A stretch of 38,656 nt of DNA from a virus. Positions within the stretch are counted from its first letter, which is position 1, and each line of letters starts with the position of its first letter. The notes below the pieces were generated by a model. The model searched no databases. It saw only the letters and a program-made list of their open reading frames with translations, and was not told where the DNA came from. The translations under genes were made by a program, and so were the position numbers. The stretch lies in the IMG/VR virus record IMGVR_UViG_3300035670_000595, positions 1-38,656 of that record. One strand, written 5' to 3'. This document shows positions 29,469-36,359 of this stretch, in pieces.

Positions 29469-29680
29469 CAGCGGCCCCGGCCGCGGCGCGGCGTTGGCGG
29501 CACCTCGGCGACGCCGCGCGCGATCCAGTCCTCGGCGATCGCGCGCAGCACCTCGGCCTCGCCCTCGCCGATGGCGTGCACGGCATTCTCGCGCCGGCGC
29601 CGGGCACTGCCGTCGGGCCGATGTTCGATCGCATCGCGGCGCATGCGGATGAAGCGCCGTGTCTTGATTCCGCTAACCAT
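29468..29680 (-). CDS. Hypothetical 70-aa basic protein
   Basis: Small Arg-rich protein (MVSGIKTRRFIRMRRDAIEH, then GSARRRRENAVHAIGEGEAE, VLRAIAEDWIARGVAEVPPT). No family recognised. It begins eight bases inside the tail terminator gene and ends on the start of the DUF115-like gene, so it is in the operon and probably real. Confidence 0.65.
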   Translation of the reverse strand: MVSGIKTRRFIRMRRDAIEHRPDGSARRRRENAVHAIGEGEAEVLRAIAEDWIARGVAEVPPTPRRGRGR

Positions 29681-30113
29681 GCAGCAACACCCTGAATCGC
29701 AAGACCCCGTGCCAGGTGCGGCCATCGGGGTCGAGAAAGCTCTCGCCGAACTCGAAACGGACCTGCACGACGGTCGCGCCGGACACTGTCAGATCCTGCC
29801 GGTGCAGCGCCGCGTACAGCGCCGCCTGGATCCGCTTCACCTGCCCGCGGCCGGCCGGACCGCCGGTCTTGGACGGCCGCGACCAGGCATGCAGGGTCAA
29901 GGTGATGTCCTGGCCGTCATGCGTCTTGTTGCCCCGGTCCGCGACGGTGTCGTCGCCGATCGTCACATAGTCCGGCGCGACATTGTCCGGCACGAAGTCA
30001 TAGACCTTGGCCTGCTCCGGGCTGGCGCCGTCGCCGACCAGCGCGACCAGGCCCGCATCGGCGCGCAGCTTGGCGTAGACCGCCTGCTGCACCGGCCAGG
30101 CGAAGTCGGTCAT
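29673..30113 (-). CDS. Tail terminator / completion protein (DUF3168)
   Basis: 146-aa protein of the DUF3168 type: WPVQQAVYAKLRADAGLVAL at the N-terminus, KVYDFVPDNVAPDYVTIGDD, then LHAWSRPSKTGGPAGRGQVK and a C-terminal strand VRFEFGESFLDPDGRTWHGV. It caps the tail tube and joins the head connector. Lies seven bases after the head-tail gene stop. Confidence 0.9.
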   Translation of the reverse strand: MTDFAWPVQQAVYAKLRADAGLVALVGDGASPEQAKVYDFVPDNVAPDYVTIGDDTVADRGNKTHDGQDITLTLHAWSRPSKTGGPAGRGQVKRIQAALYAALHRQDLTVSGATVVQVRFEFGESFLDPDGRTWHGVLRFRVLLHG

Positions 30114-30120
30114 GGCGCCC

Positions 30121-30576
30121 TCAATCGTCCGTCAGCGGCAGCGCCGCGACCGCGGCGAACGCCTTGTCCGTCGCCGCGTCGAGGCGCGACGTAATCTCGC
30201 CCCGCACCGATTCCAGCGCCGGGAACACGAACGGCCGCGCCGGCGTGTCGACGGTGCCGAACTCCGTGAAATGCGCCCGCCAGCCGCCGCGCTTGCGCCC
30301 CCGCTTCGTGCGCGCGCCGGGACCGACATCGGCCTTCAGCTTGTCGGCGCTGATCTTGATCTCGATCGACGCCGCCAGGTCGCCCTGGTCGATCGGCACC
30401 CGGGCCAGCTGCTCGAAGCGGATCAGTTCGGCCGCCTCCGCGACCTCCTTTTTCAGCGCCTCAGTGGCTTCCTTGGGCATGCGCCGCAGCTTCTTCCGCA
30501 GCGCGCTGACGCCACGCAGTCCCGAGGCCTGACGCGACTTGGCCCGCGCTTCCGGTGTCCAGACCTTGCTCGCCAT
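30121..30576 (-). CDS. HK97 gp10-like head-tail protein
   Basis: 151-aa protein of the HK97 gp10-like family. Typical pieces: LRGVSALRKKLRRMPKEATE, ALKKEVAEAAELIRFEQLAR, VPIDQGDLAASIEIKI, then RAHFTEFGTVDTPARPFVFP. It acts at the head-tail joint. The start shares one base with the stop of the preceding gene (TGATG), replacing a longer unsupported frame to 30693. Confidence 0.9.
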   Translation of the reverse strand: MASKVWTPEARAKSRQASGLRGVSALRKKLRRMPKEATEALKKEVAEAAELIRFEQLARVPIDQGDLAASIEIKISADKLKADVGPGARTKRGRKRGGWRAHFTEFGTVDTPARPFVFPALESVRGEITSRLDAATDKAFAAVAALPLTDD

Positions 30577-30932
30577 CAGACCGCCCGCCCCGCTTCGCAC
30601 ACCAGATGCCGCCACAGCGCGCGCGGCCCCGGATCGGCCGCCTGCACCGGGTTCAGCGCCAGGCCGCCATTGCTGGTCCAGATCAGCACCCATTCGGTGT
30701 CGACCGCCCGGCCGGCACTGCCCAGCGCGCCGTTGCGGATCGTCACCGTGTAGGTCTGGCCGGCCTCGACCCGGTCGGCCTCGAAACGCTCGCCGCCGGC
30801 CGTCTCCGGCACCACTCGCGCCCAGACGGTCGCGACATCCGTCATGGTGACCGTCGCGCCGCCGCCGCCATCGGATGCCCGGACAGGGCGCCGGAAGGTC
30901 ACCCGCTGGTCGAGCAGCCCGGGCGCCGACAT
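30576..30932 (-). CDS. Head closure / head-tail adaptor protein
   Basis: 118-aa protein of the SPP1 gp16/HK97 gp9 adaptor type: GLLDQRVTFRRPVRASDGGG, VATVWARVVPETAGGERFEA, then a strand pair TYTVTIRNG and TEWVLIW. It closes the connector under the portal. Its ATG at 30932 overlaps the connector gene stop; the TTG just upstream is not needed. Confidence 0.9.
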   Translation of the reverse strand: MSAPGLLDQRVTFRRPVRASDGGGGATVTMTDVATVWARVVPETAGGERFEADRVEAGQTYTVTIRNGALGSAGRAVDTEWVLIWTSNGGLALNPVQAADPGPRALWRHLVCEAGRAV

Positions 30933-31561
30933 CAATAGCCGTCCATCTCGGGCACGCTGCCCAGGCTGATCAGATTGCCGGCGGCCGGATTGGCCGAGAC
31001 GATGGTGCCGGTGATGATCGGCGCCCGGAAATCGTACAGGCCGGCGATCATCAGCTTCAGCGCCGCCGTGAACAGGCCCGGAATGTTGGCGCCGTAATCT
31101 TCCGGCGAGGTGCCGGCCGGCGCGTAGCCGCAGACCAGGCGGATCGTCACCGCGTCGTCGCGCGTCACGGTCACCGGCCAGGACATGCCGTCGACGCGCT
31201 CGATCCAGGCATTGGTCGGCAGATCGCCGCTCGGCGCATGTACACGATAGATCGAGGCCGACAGGGTCTGGCTCGCCCCGTCGCCATCGTAATAGGTGAT
31301 CGACGTGACCGAGCGCAGCGGCGGAAAGGGCAGCCGGATGCGGTCATGGTCGGGAAACGCCGACAGCTTCAGGTCCCAGGTCTGCTCCACCAGCTTGCGA
31401 TGCGACCGCGCCTCCAGCTCGACCCGGCAGGCCTGGATCAGCGCGGCGATATAGGCGTCGTCGTCGGAATGGTCGACGCGCAGATGCGCCTTCGCCTGAG
31501 CCGTGGTGATCGGCTCGGCCGCGGGCGCGGCAACCAGCTCCGTCCGGCGACGCAGGATCAT
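30932..31561 (-). CDS. Head-tail connector (HK97 gp6-like)
   Basis: 209-aa connector protein. The first half is the gp6-type helical region, ITTAQAKAHLRVDHSDDDAY, IAALIQACRVELEARSHRKL; the second half is beta-rich (IRLPFPPLRSVTSITYYDGD), followed by ALKLMIAGLYDFRAP, the usual end of this family. It forms the ring below the portal. Nine bases after the stop of the repeat-bearing gene. Confidence 0.92.
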   Translation of the reverse strand: MILRRRTELVAAPAAEPITTAQAKAHLRVDHSDDDAYIAALIQACRVELEARSHRKLVEQTWDLKLSAFPDHDRIRLPFPPLRSVTSITYYDGDGASQTLSASIYRVHAPSGDLPTNAWIERVDGMSWPVTVTRDDAVTIRLVCGYAPAGTSPEDYGANIPGLFTAALKLMIAGLYDFRAPIITGTIVSANPAAGNLISLGSVPEMDGY

Positions 31562-31570
31562 GGCGCGACG

Positions 31571-31978
31571 CTAGGCCTTCTTCTTGCCGCGCGGCGCGGC
31601 GGTTGCGGCGGCGGCGGTGCCGTCGCCCTGGTCAGTATCGTCGCCATCGTCGGCGTCCTGGCCCTCGCCATCGCCTTCGCCGGCGTCCTGGCCCTCGCCC
31701 TCGCCTTCGCCGGCGTCCTGGCCCTCGCCATCGCCTTCGCCGGCGTCCTGGCCTTCGCCTTCGCCCTTGCCTTTATCGGCGTTCTGGCCCTCGCCATCCT
31801 TTGCAGCCGGCGCGGCCGAGGCCGGGGCCGGCGCTGCGACCGGTGCGACGGCGAAGCCATGCGCAAGCGCATGCGCGGCGACGTCCTCGCCGACATCCTG
31901 GGTGCCGACGGGATAGTCGCGGACATGGATGCCCGCATGCGCGAATTTCAGCGGGCGGGTGAATGTAAGCTTCGGCAT
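31571..31978 (-). CDS. Acidic repeat protein downstream of the capsid genes
   Basis: 135-aa protein. Residues 1-45 are ordered (MPKLTFTRPLKFAHAGIHVR, DYPVGTQDVGEDVAAHALAH), like small proteins commonly encoded between capsid and connector genes. From about residue 60 it becomes a run of acidic decapeptides of type GEGDGEGQDA, repeated about five times, then a basic PRGKKKA end. The repeats come from 30-bp tandem DNA repeats. GGGGAG ribosome site precedes the ATG. Possible capsid-associated protein with a flexible tail; function unknown. Confidence 0.78.
   Translation of the reverse strand: MPKLTFTRPLKFAHAGIHVRDYPVGTQDVGEDVAAHALAHGFAVAPVAAPAPASAAPAAKDGEGQNADKGKGEGEGQDAGEGDGEGQDAGEGEGEGQDAGEGDGEGQDADDGDDTDQGDGTAAAATAAPRGKKKA
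31651..31770. repeat. 30-bp tandem repeat (four units plus partial)
   Basis: Units begin at 31651, 31681, 31711 and 31741, each starting CGGCGTCCTGGCC, with a degenerate fifth at about 31777-31800. They encode the acidic decapeptides of the gene at 31571-31978. The fourth unit has several changes. Confidence 0.9.
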
Positions 31979-32005
31979 CGGTAAATCTCCCCTCGCCGGC
32001 GTCCG

Positions 32006-32032
32006 GCCGCCGCGAACGGCGTTCGCGGCGGC
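32006..32032. repeat. Dispersed palindrome copy 7, extended to 27 bp
   Basis: The core GCGAACGGCGTTCGC is at 32012-32026; perfect symmetry continues to 32006-32032. It lies in the 83-bp gap between the capsid-associated gene and the acidic repeat gene, about 30 bp before the latter's start. The longest of the eight copies. Confidence 0.92.
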
Positions 32033-32061
32033 GCGGCCGGCCAATGGTGGTGGTGGGTGGC

Positions 32062-32559
32062 CTAGAGGTTGATGTCGGCGGCGGCGTCCGTGGCCGGGCG
32101 CTGCAGCGGCTGGGTGAACCCGACGGCGGCGAAGATCGTGCTGCCGGGGGTGCCGTTGGCGACCAGGCTGAGCCGCACATACTGCTTCGGGCCGATATAG
32201 CCGACGCGCAGCAGCTTGTTTTCGTCGCCGTCATTGTCGAGCGTGGCGACCACGCCCGAGCCGTCCGGCGCCGCGACATTGCCGTTGGCGCCGACCAGCA
32301 GCGCCGTCGCGTCGGTCACCGCCGCGATGGTGGCACTGTCGACGCTGCCCGCGCCGTCGTCGTCGGCGTGCTGGACGATCACGTCCCAGGACACCTCCGG
32401 CGAGGCGCCCAGCGTGTTGGCCGCGGCGCCCATCATCAGCGCCAGTTCCGCCGCGCCGGCGCCGGCGACATTGAGCCAGCCGGTCTGCCAGGCCGAGGTC
32501 TTGCCGACCGGGGTCTGCAGCAGCTTGCCCTGCAGATTGTGGTGAAGATCACGAAGCAT
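32062..32559 (-). CDS. Capsid-associated protein (decoration protein candidate)
   Basis: 165-aa protein directly after the major capsid gene. Its sequence is beta-rich with small residues (LLQTPVGKTSAWQTGWLNVA, EVSWDVIVQHADDDGAGSVD, LLRVGYIGPKQYVRLSLVAN). No family recognised. Position next to capsid, size and a good AAGGATC ribosome site suggest a head decoration or accessory protein. Confidence 0.8.
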   Translation of the reverse strand: MLRDLHHNLQGKLLQTPVGKTSAWQTGWLNVAGAGAAELALMMGAAANTLGASPEVSWDVIVQHADDDGAGSVDSATIAAVTDATALLVGANGNVAAPDGSGVVATLDNDGDENKLLRVGYIGPKQYVRLSLVANGTPGSTIFAAVGFTQPLQRPATDAAADINL

Positions 32560-32584
32560 GTCAGGATCCTTTCAACGCGGCCGG

Positions 32585-32608
32585 GCCGCCGGGCCCTCGC
32601 CCGGCGGC
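32585..32608 (-). other. GC hairpin in the capsid downstream gap
   Basis: Perfect 10-bp stem (GCCGCCGGGC 32585-32594 / GCCCGGCGGC 32599-32608) with a 4-nt loop in the 86-bp gap after the capsid gene. There is no T-run in the direction of transcription, so it looks like an RNA-stabilising or processing hairpin, not a full terminator. Confidence 0.5.
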
Positions 32609-32645
32609 TGCGCGGTCCGTCGCTAGAGGGTTGAAACCGCCCGGT

Positions 32646-34013
32646 TCAGCTGGCGGCGAACTTGCCCAGCTTGATGGCGTCGAAGTTCACGACATCGCCG
32701 CCGACCCGCTTGCGCATGTACAGCCCGACCTTGGGCTTGTTGGTGTACGGGTCGACCAGCAGGTTCATGCCGATCCGATCGACGATCAGATAGCCGGTCC
32801 GGAAGTTGCCGAAGGCGATCGAGAAGCTGTTCGCCGCGATCACCGGCATGTCCTCGAGATTGACGATCGGATAGCCGTGCAGGCTGAACCCGAACGCGCC
32901 GTCGGACAGGCTGCCGAAGCCGACCAGATAGCGGCCGTCGGCGTCGCGCAGCTTGCGCACCGTCGCCTCCGTCGACCGCGCCATCGCCCAGTTCGCGCCC
33001 TGGCGATAGGCGGGGTTGAGCGCGGCCATCAGGTCGATCAGCTTCGATGCGTCGTCGGAGGTCGAGCCGCTGACCGTCGGAAAGGCACCCGAGGCGCCCA
33101 TCGGCACATACTGCAGCAGGCCCCAGGCGCGGGTTGCGTCGGCCGTCGTCACCGAGGTCAGCCCATAGCCGAGGAACCCCTTCGGCTTCATCACGCCGTT
33201 GCCGGTGACGAAGGCGGCGTTCTCCGTCCGCACCAGCTTGTCGGCGGTCTTGTTTTCCAGCCAGGCGCGGATGTCGATCACCGAGTCCTCAAGCATCTTC
33301 TGCGTGATCTCGGGATAGGCATATTGCTCGTGCGTCAGGATCTCCTGCTCGCCGATCTCCGGCGTCGCCGTCGCGCTGCGCGTCTGCTGCTCGCCGACCC
33401 AGCCGCCGGAGGTCGCGTCGTTCACGTCCTTCGGCTGCGACCAGCGGTCGGTGCCGATGGTGATCACAGTGGCGAGCTGCCGCATTGGCGAGGTTTCGAA
33501 CATGCGGGTCGCGATGGCGGACGACGTCTCCGCCGGCACGAAATAGCCGCCATCCGGTGAACTGCCGACGGACAGCGCCGCCTGCACGTCCATCGACAGA
33601 CGCGCGACGTTGCCGTTCGCGCGGGTGTAGGACAGGAAGGCGTCGCAATAGGCCGAATACTGGTCGAGACGCGCCTCGGCATCCGCCAGCGGCACCGGGC
33701 GGCGTTCCGCGACCGAGAAGAACGTCGCGGCCGCCTTTGCGGCTTCGACGCGGTCGCCGCCGCCGGCGCCGACCTTCATGCGGTTGACCATCGCCTCGAG
33801 GCTGTCGACCCGACTTGTGACGGTGATGCCGAGATCGTCGACCTTCTTCTGCGATTCCGTGACCTGCGCGTTCAGCTGCTCGACCACCGTCTTGGACACG
33901 ACGTCGTCGACGCCGCGCTTCAGCTCGTCATAGCGGCGGTCGTTCGCCTGCTGGAACGCCGCGAAGTTGCGGCCCAGCTCGTCGATCGCCGCCTTCAGCT
34001 CGGGAGAGTTCAT
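32646..34013 (-). CDS. Major capsid protein (HK97 family)
   Basis: 455-aa capsid protein. The N-terminal 115 residues form the coiled-coil delta domain (LGRNFAAFQQANDRRYDELK, VEQLNAQVTESQKKVDDLGI), normally removed by the prohead protease. Then comes the HK97 fold: DAFLSYTRANGNVARLSMDV, the E-loop region ALSVGSSPDGGYFVPAETSS, and later SWMAR-type alpha/beta parts such as NPAYRQGANWAMARSTEATV and FGFSLHGYPIVNLEDMPVIA. It ends FDAIKLGKFAAS. Preceded by the protease and portal genes, as usual. Confidence 0.95.
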   Translation of the reverse strand: MNSPELKAAIDELGRNFAAFQQANDRRYDELKRGVDDVVSKTVVEQLNAQVTESQKKVDDLGITVTSRVDSLEAMVNRMKVGAGGGDRVEAAKAAATFFSVAERRPVPLADAEARLDQYSAYCDAFLSYTRANGNVARLSMDVQAALSVGSSPDGGYFVPAETSSAIATRMFETSPMRQLATVITIGTDRWSQPKDVNDATSGGWVGEQQTRSATATPEIGEQEILTHEQYAYPEITQKMLEDSVIDIRAWLENKTADKLVRTENAAFVTGNGVMKPKGFLGYGLTSVTTADATRAWGLLQYVPMGASGAFPTVSGSTSDDASKLIDLMAALNPAYRQGANWAMARSTEATVRKLRDADGRYLVGFGSLSDGAFGFSLHGYPIVNLEDMPVIAANSFSIAFGNFRTGYLIVDRIGMNLLVDPYTNKPKVGLYMRKRVGGDVVNFDAIKLGKFAAS

Positions 34014-34031
34014 GGGATGGTTGCCTTTCGC

Positions 34032-34934
34032 TCAGACTTTGATGAGGGAAGAAACCCGCCGGACCGATTCCAGCAGGTCCGCATCGGCGCCAGCGTCCGG
34101 CGTGGCGCGCCGGGCCCGGATCGCGGCGATCGCCGCGCGAGCCTCGGTCCGCGTGCACCCAGCGTCCTGCGTGAGTGCGCGCTCGGCCCGGCGGGCCCAG
34201 GCGGCCGGCGCGGCAGCGTCCTGCATGCCGCTCGCCAGCCCCTCGGGCCGTCGGGCGTATCGGTCCGCCGCCAGCGCGGCGAGATCGTTCAGCCGGCCGA
34301 GCGCGGCAACCGCCGCGTCCTCGCCGGCATCGTCGTCGAACAGGCGCTCGGCGAACCCGGCCTCGACCGCCTCGGCGCCGGTCATCCAGGTCTCGGCGGC
34401 GAGCAGGCCCTTCACGGCCTCCGCGTCCTCACCGGTGCGGCGCGCATAGATCTGCGCCTGCATCGCGTCGACCCGGTCCAGCCAGTCGGCGAGGTCGCGC
34501 AGCTCGGTCGCGTTGCCGATCGCCAGCACCCAGGCCTGGTGGATCATCATCCAGGACGCGCTGCCCATGGCGATCTCGTCGCCCGCCATCGCGATGAAGG
34601 ACGCGGCGCTTGCCGCCAGCCCCTCGACCCGCGCCTCGATCCGCGCCGGATGCACCTTGAGCGCGTTGTAGATGCCCAGCCCTTCAAAGAAGCTGCCGCC
34701 GCCGGAGTTGATCCGGACCCGCACCGACGGCGCGTCGATCGCGTCCAGCGCGCGCACCACGTCCTCGGCCAGGACGTCCCAGCCGACCACGCCGAACACC
34801 AGCAGCTCCGGCATGTCGGACGCGGCCTGGACGCGCATGCCCGCCCCGCGCGGCGTCTTCATCACGCTTGCGAACAGCGCCTGCTCGCGCGCCTGCAGCG
34901 CCGAGGCGCGGCCGAGAATCGCCCCCATGGTCAT
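34032..34934 (-). CDS. Prohead protease (ClpP/S49-like)
   Basis: 300-aa maturation protease. The ClpP-type fold shows VRVRINSGGGSFFEGLGIYN (oxyanion region), the nucleophile motif EGLAASAASFIAMAGDEIAM (probable Ser109), and His132 in WMMIHQAW. The last 90 residues are Ala/Arg-rich helices and may act as a scaffold; no separate scaffold gene was seen. It would cleave the capsid delta domain. Coupled to the portal gene by ATGA at 34931-34934. Confidence 0.93.
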   Translation of the reverse strand: MTMGAILGRASALQAREQALFASVMKTPRGAGMRVQAASDMPELLVFGVVGWDVLAEDVVRALDAIDAPSVRVRINSGGGSFFEGLGIYNALKVHPARIEARVEGLAASAASFIAMAGDEIAMGSASWMMIHQAWVLAIGNATELRDLADWLDRVDAMQAQIYARRTGEDAEAVKGLLAAETWMTGAEAVEAGFAERLFDDDAGEDAAVAALGRLNDLAALAADRYARRPEGLASGMQDAAAPAAWARRAERALTQDAGCTRTEARAAIAAIRARRATPDAGADADLLESVRRVSSLIKV

Positions 34935-36175
34935 CGCGTCGCACTCCCGCCGGCGCCGGATCCCGGCGCCGATTTCGTGTTCGGGTTGTCGTAATTGTCG
35001 CCGCCTTCGCGCGGGTTCAGCCCCTCGGCGCGGCGAACATCGTTCGGCGACAGCACCTCCGCTGTGCGCATCGCCGTGTAGTAGGCGGTCCGCGCCGCCA
35101 GGTCGCCGCGCAGCAGCGCCTGCTCGTCGAGGTTGATGCGCAGGCCCGTGCGCCGCTCGGCCTCGGTCAGCAGCTGCGTCCCCAGCGCCTGCTCGGCGCG
35201 CAGCACCCAGGGCATCAGCCCGAAATCGACAAACTGCCGCGCCATGTTTTCGATATTGCTGAAGGTCGCCTTCGACAGGTCGCCGACCAGATGCGGCGGC
35301 ACCCGCCAGATCGCGGCGATGATCGAGCGCTGCAGCCCCCGGCTCTCCGCCAGTTGCGCCTCGTCGCCGGTCATCGACGCCTTGACCCAGTCCAGCCCGT
35401 CCTCGAGCACCGGCGTCTTGCCGGCATTTTCGGCACCGCCGTAGAGATCCTGGAACTGATCGCGCAGCTTCTTCACCGCGTCCGGGTCCAGCGGCTTGGC
35501 CGACTTCAGGAAGCCCGGCAGCCGCGCGCCATTGGCGAACATCCGCGCCGCGGACCGGTCCTGCGCCAGGCCGAGCCCGATCGCATCCGCATGCATCCGC
35601 ACCAGGTCGTCGCCGACATAGCCGACATCCGAGGGGCCGCGCAGATGCAGCATGTTCTCCGGCCCGACCTCGATCGGCACCCCCTGCTGCACGCCGATCT
35701 TGTAGGTGACGCCCCAGGCATCATCCATCCGCACCGTCATCCGCCGCGGATGCACCGGCAGCAGCTCCTGGACCCGGCGGCCGCCATCGACCCGGTTGAC
35801 GAAGGCATAGCCGTTGCCCAACGCCGCGTGCCGGGTCAGGAACTCGACCATTTCGAACGGCGTCTGGAACGCATTTGGCTGGCCACCGTCGCCGAGCAGC
35901 TGCGCGACCGGATGATCGGTCACAGGGTCGCTGCCCCCGTCGCGGCGCTTGCGCACCACGACCAGCGGCAGCTGGGCCATCGTCTCGCTGATCACCCGCA
36001 CCGCGACGAACACCGTGGTCTGCATCATTGCGCTGCGCGGCGTCACCGGAACGCCCGCGGCGCGCGGCCCGTCCAGCGCCGCGTCGAGCGCGTCCGCCAG
36101 CTGCGCCGCCGAGCCATAGGCCTGGGGTGCCGCGCGGCTTGTGCCGGCAGCCTGGAAGCGCTCGAGGAAGCCCAT
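34931..36175 (-). CDS. Portal protein (HK97 type)
   Basis: 414-aa portal. Typical sequence: TTVFVAVRVISETMAQLPLV, HPVAQLLGDGGQPNAFQTPF, LTRHAALGNGYAFVNRVDGG, then ENMLHLRG and AQLAESRGLQRSIIAAIWRV followed by PPHLVGDL, and TAEVLSPNDVRRAEGLNPRE near the end. Twelve copies would form the DNA entry vertex. The start at 36175 lies four bases after the small membrane protein stop. Confidence 0.95.
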   Translation of the reverse strand: MGFLERFQAAGTSRAAPQAYGSAAQLADALDAALDGPRAAGVPVTPRSAMMQTTVFVAVRVISETMAQLPLVVVRKRRDGGSDPVTDHPVAQLLGDGGQPNAFQTPFEMVEFLTRHAALGNGYAFVNRVDGGRRVQELLPVHPRRMTVRMDDAWGVTYKIGVQQGVPIEVGPENMLHLRGPSDVGYVGDDLVRMHADAIGLGLAQDRSAARMFANGARLPGFLKSAKPLDPDAVKKLRDQFQDLYGGAENAGKTPVLEDGLDWVKASMTGDEAQLAESRGLQRSIIAAIWRVPPHLVGDLSKATFSNIENMARQFVDFGLMPWVLRAEQALGTQLLTEAERRTGLRINLDEQALLRGDLAARTAYYTAMRTAEVLSPNDVRRAEGLNPREGGDNYDNPNTKSAPGSGAGGSATR

Positions 36176-36179
36176 CGCG

Positions 36180-36359
36180 CTAACGCACCCCGAACACGGC
36201 GACGCCGGCGAGCACCGCGCCGCCGGCCAGCAGACCGAAACCGGGCCCGAAGGCGATGCCGGCACCGATCGTGATCAGCACCACACCGGCCAGCAGCATC
36301 GCCTCGCGCTCGCCGAACTCCCAGCGCGGCGAACGGCGTTCGCCAGGATTTTCGCTCAT
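36180..36359 (-). CDS. 59-aa membrane protein between terminase and portal
   Basis: Small gene overlapping the large terminase stop (ATGA, 36356-36359) and ending four bases before the portal ATG. The product has a charged N-terminus (MSENPGERRSPRWEFGEREA) and two short hydrophobic stretches (LLAGVVLITIGAGIAF and GLLAGGAVLAGVAVFG), so probably two membrane passes. Function unknown. A copy of the dispersed palindrome encodes its GERRS. Confidence 0.78.
   Translation of the reverse strand: MSENPGERRSPRWEFGEREAMLLAGVVLITIGAGIAFGPGFGLLAGGAVLAGVAVFGVR
36329..36343. repeat. Dispersed palindrome copy 8
   Basis: Exact GCGAACGGCGTTCGC, symmetric over 17 bp (36328-36344), near the start of the 59-aa membrane protein gene, read as GERRSP. 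Confidence 0.9.

Noticed and set aside
3544-36343. Palindromes as LexA boxes
   Set aside because: Gram-positive-type LexA sites have GAAC-N4-GTTC and alphaproteobacterial ones a direct GTTC-N7-GTTC repeat; here the spacing is GAAC-N3-GTTC and most copies are inside genes, far from promoters.
3544-36343. Palindromes as crossover sites for the serine recombinase
   Set aside because: Sites of Hin/resolvase enzymes are longer, with a 2-bp core of even symmetry. Eight active sites would scramble the genome, and gene order is canonical.
3544-36343. A CRISPR array from the repeated motif
   Set aside because: The copies are kilobases apart and short; no regular spacers and no cas genes.
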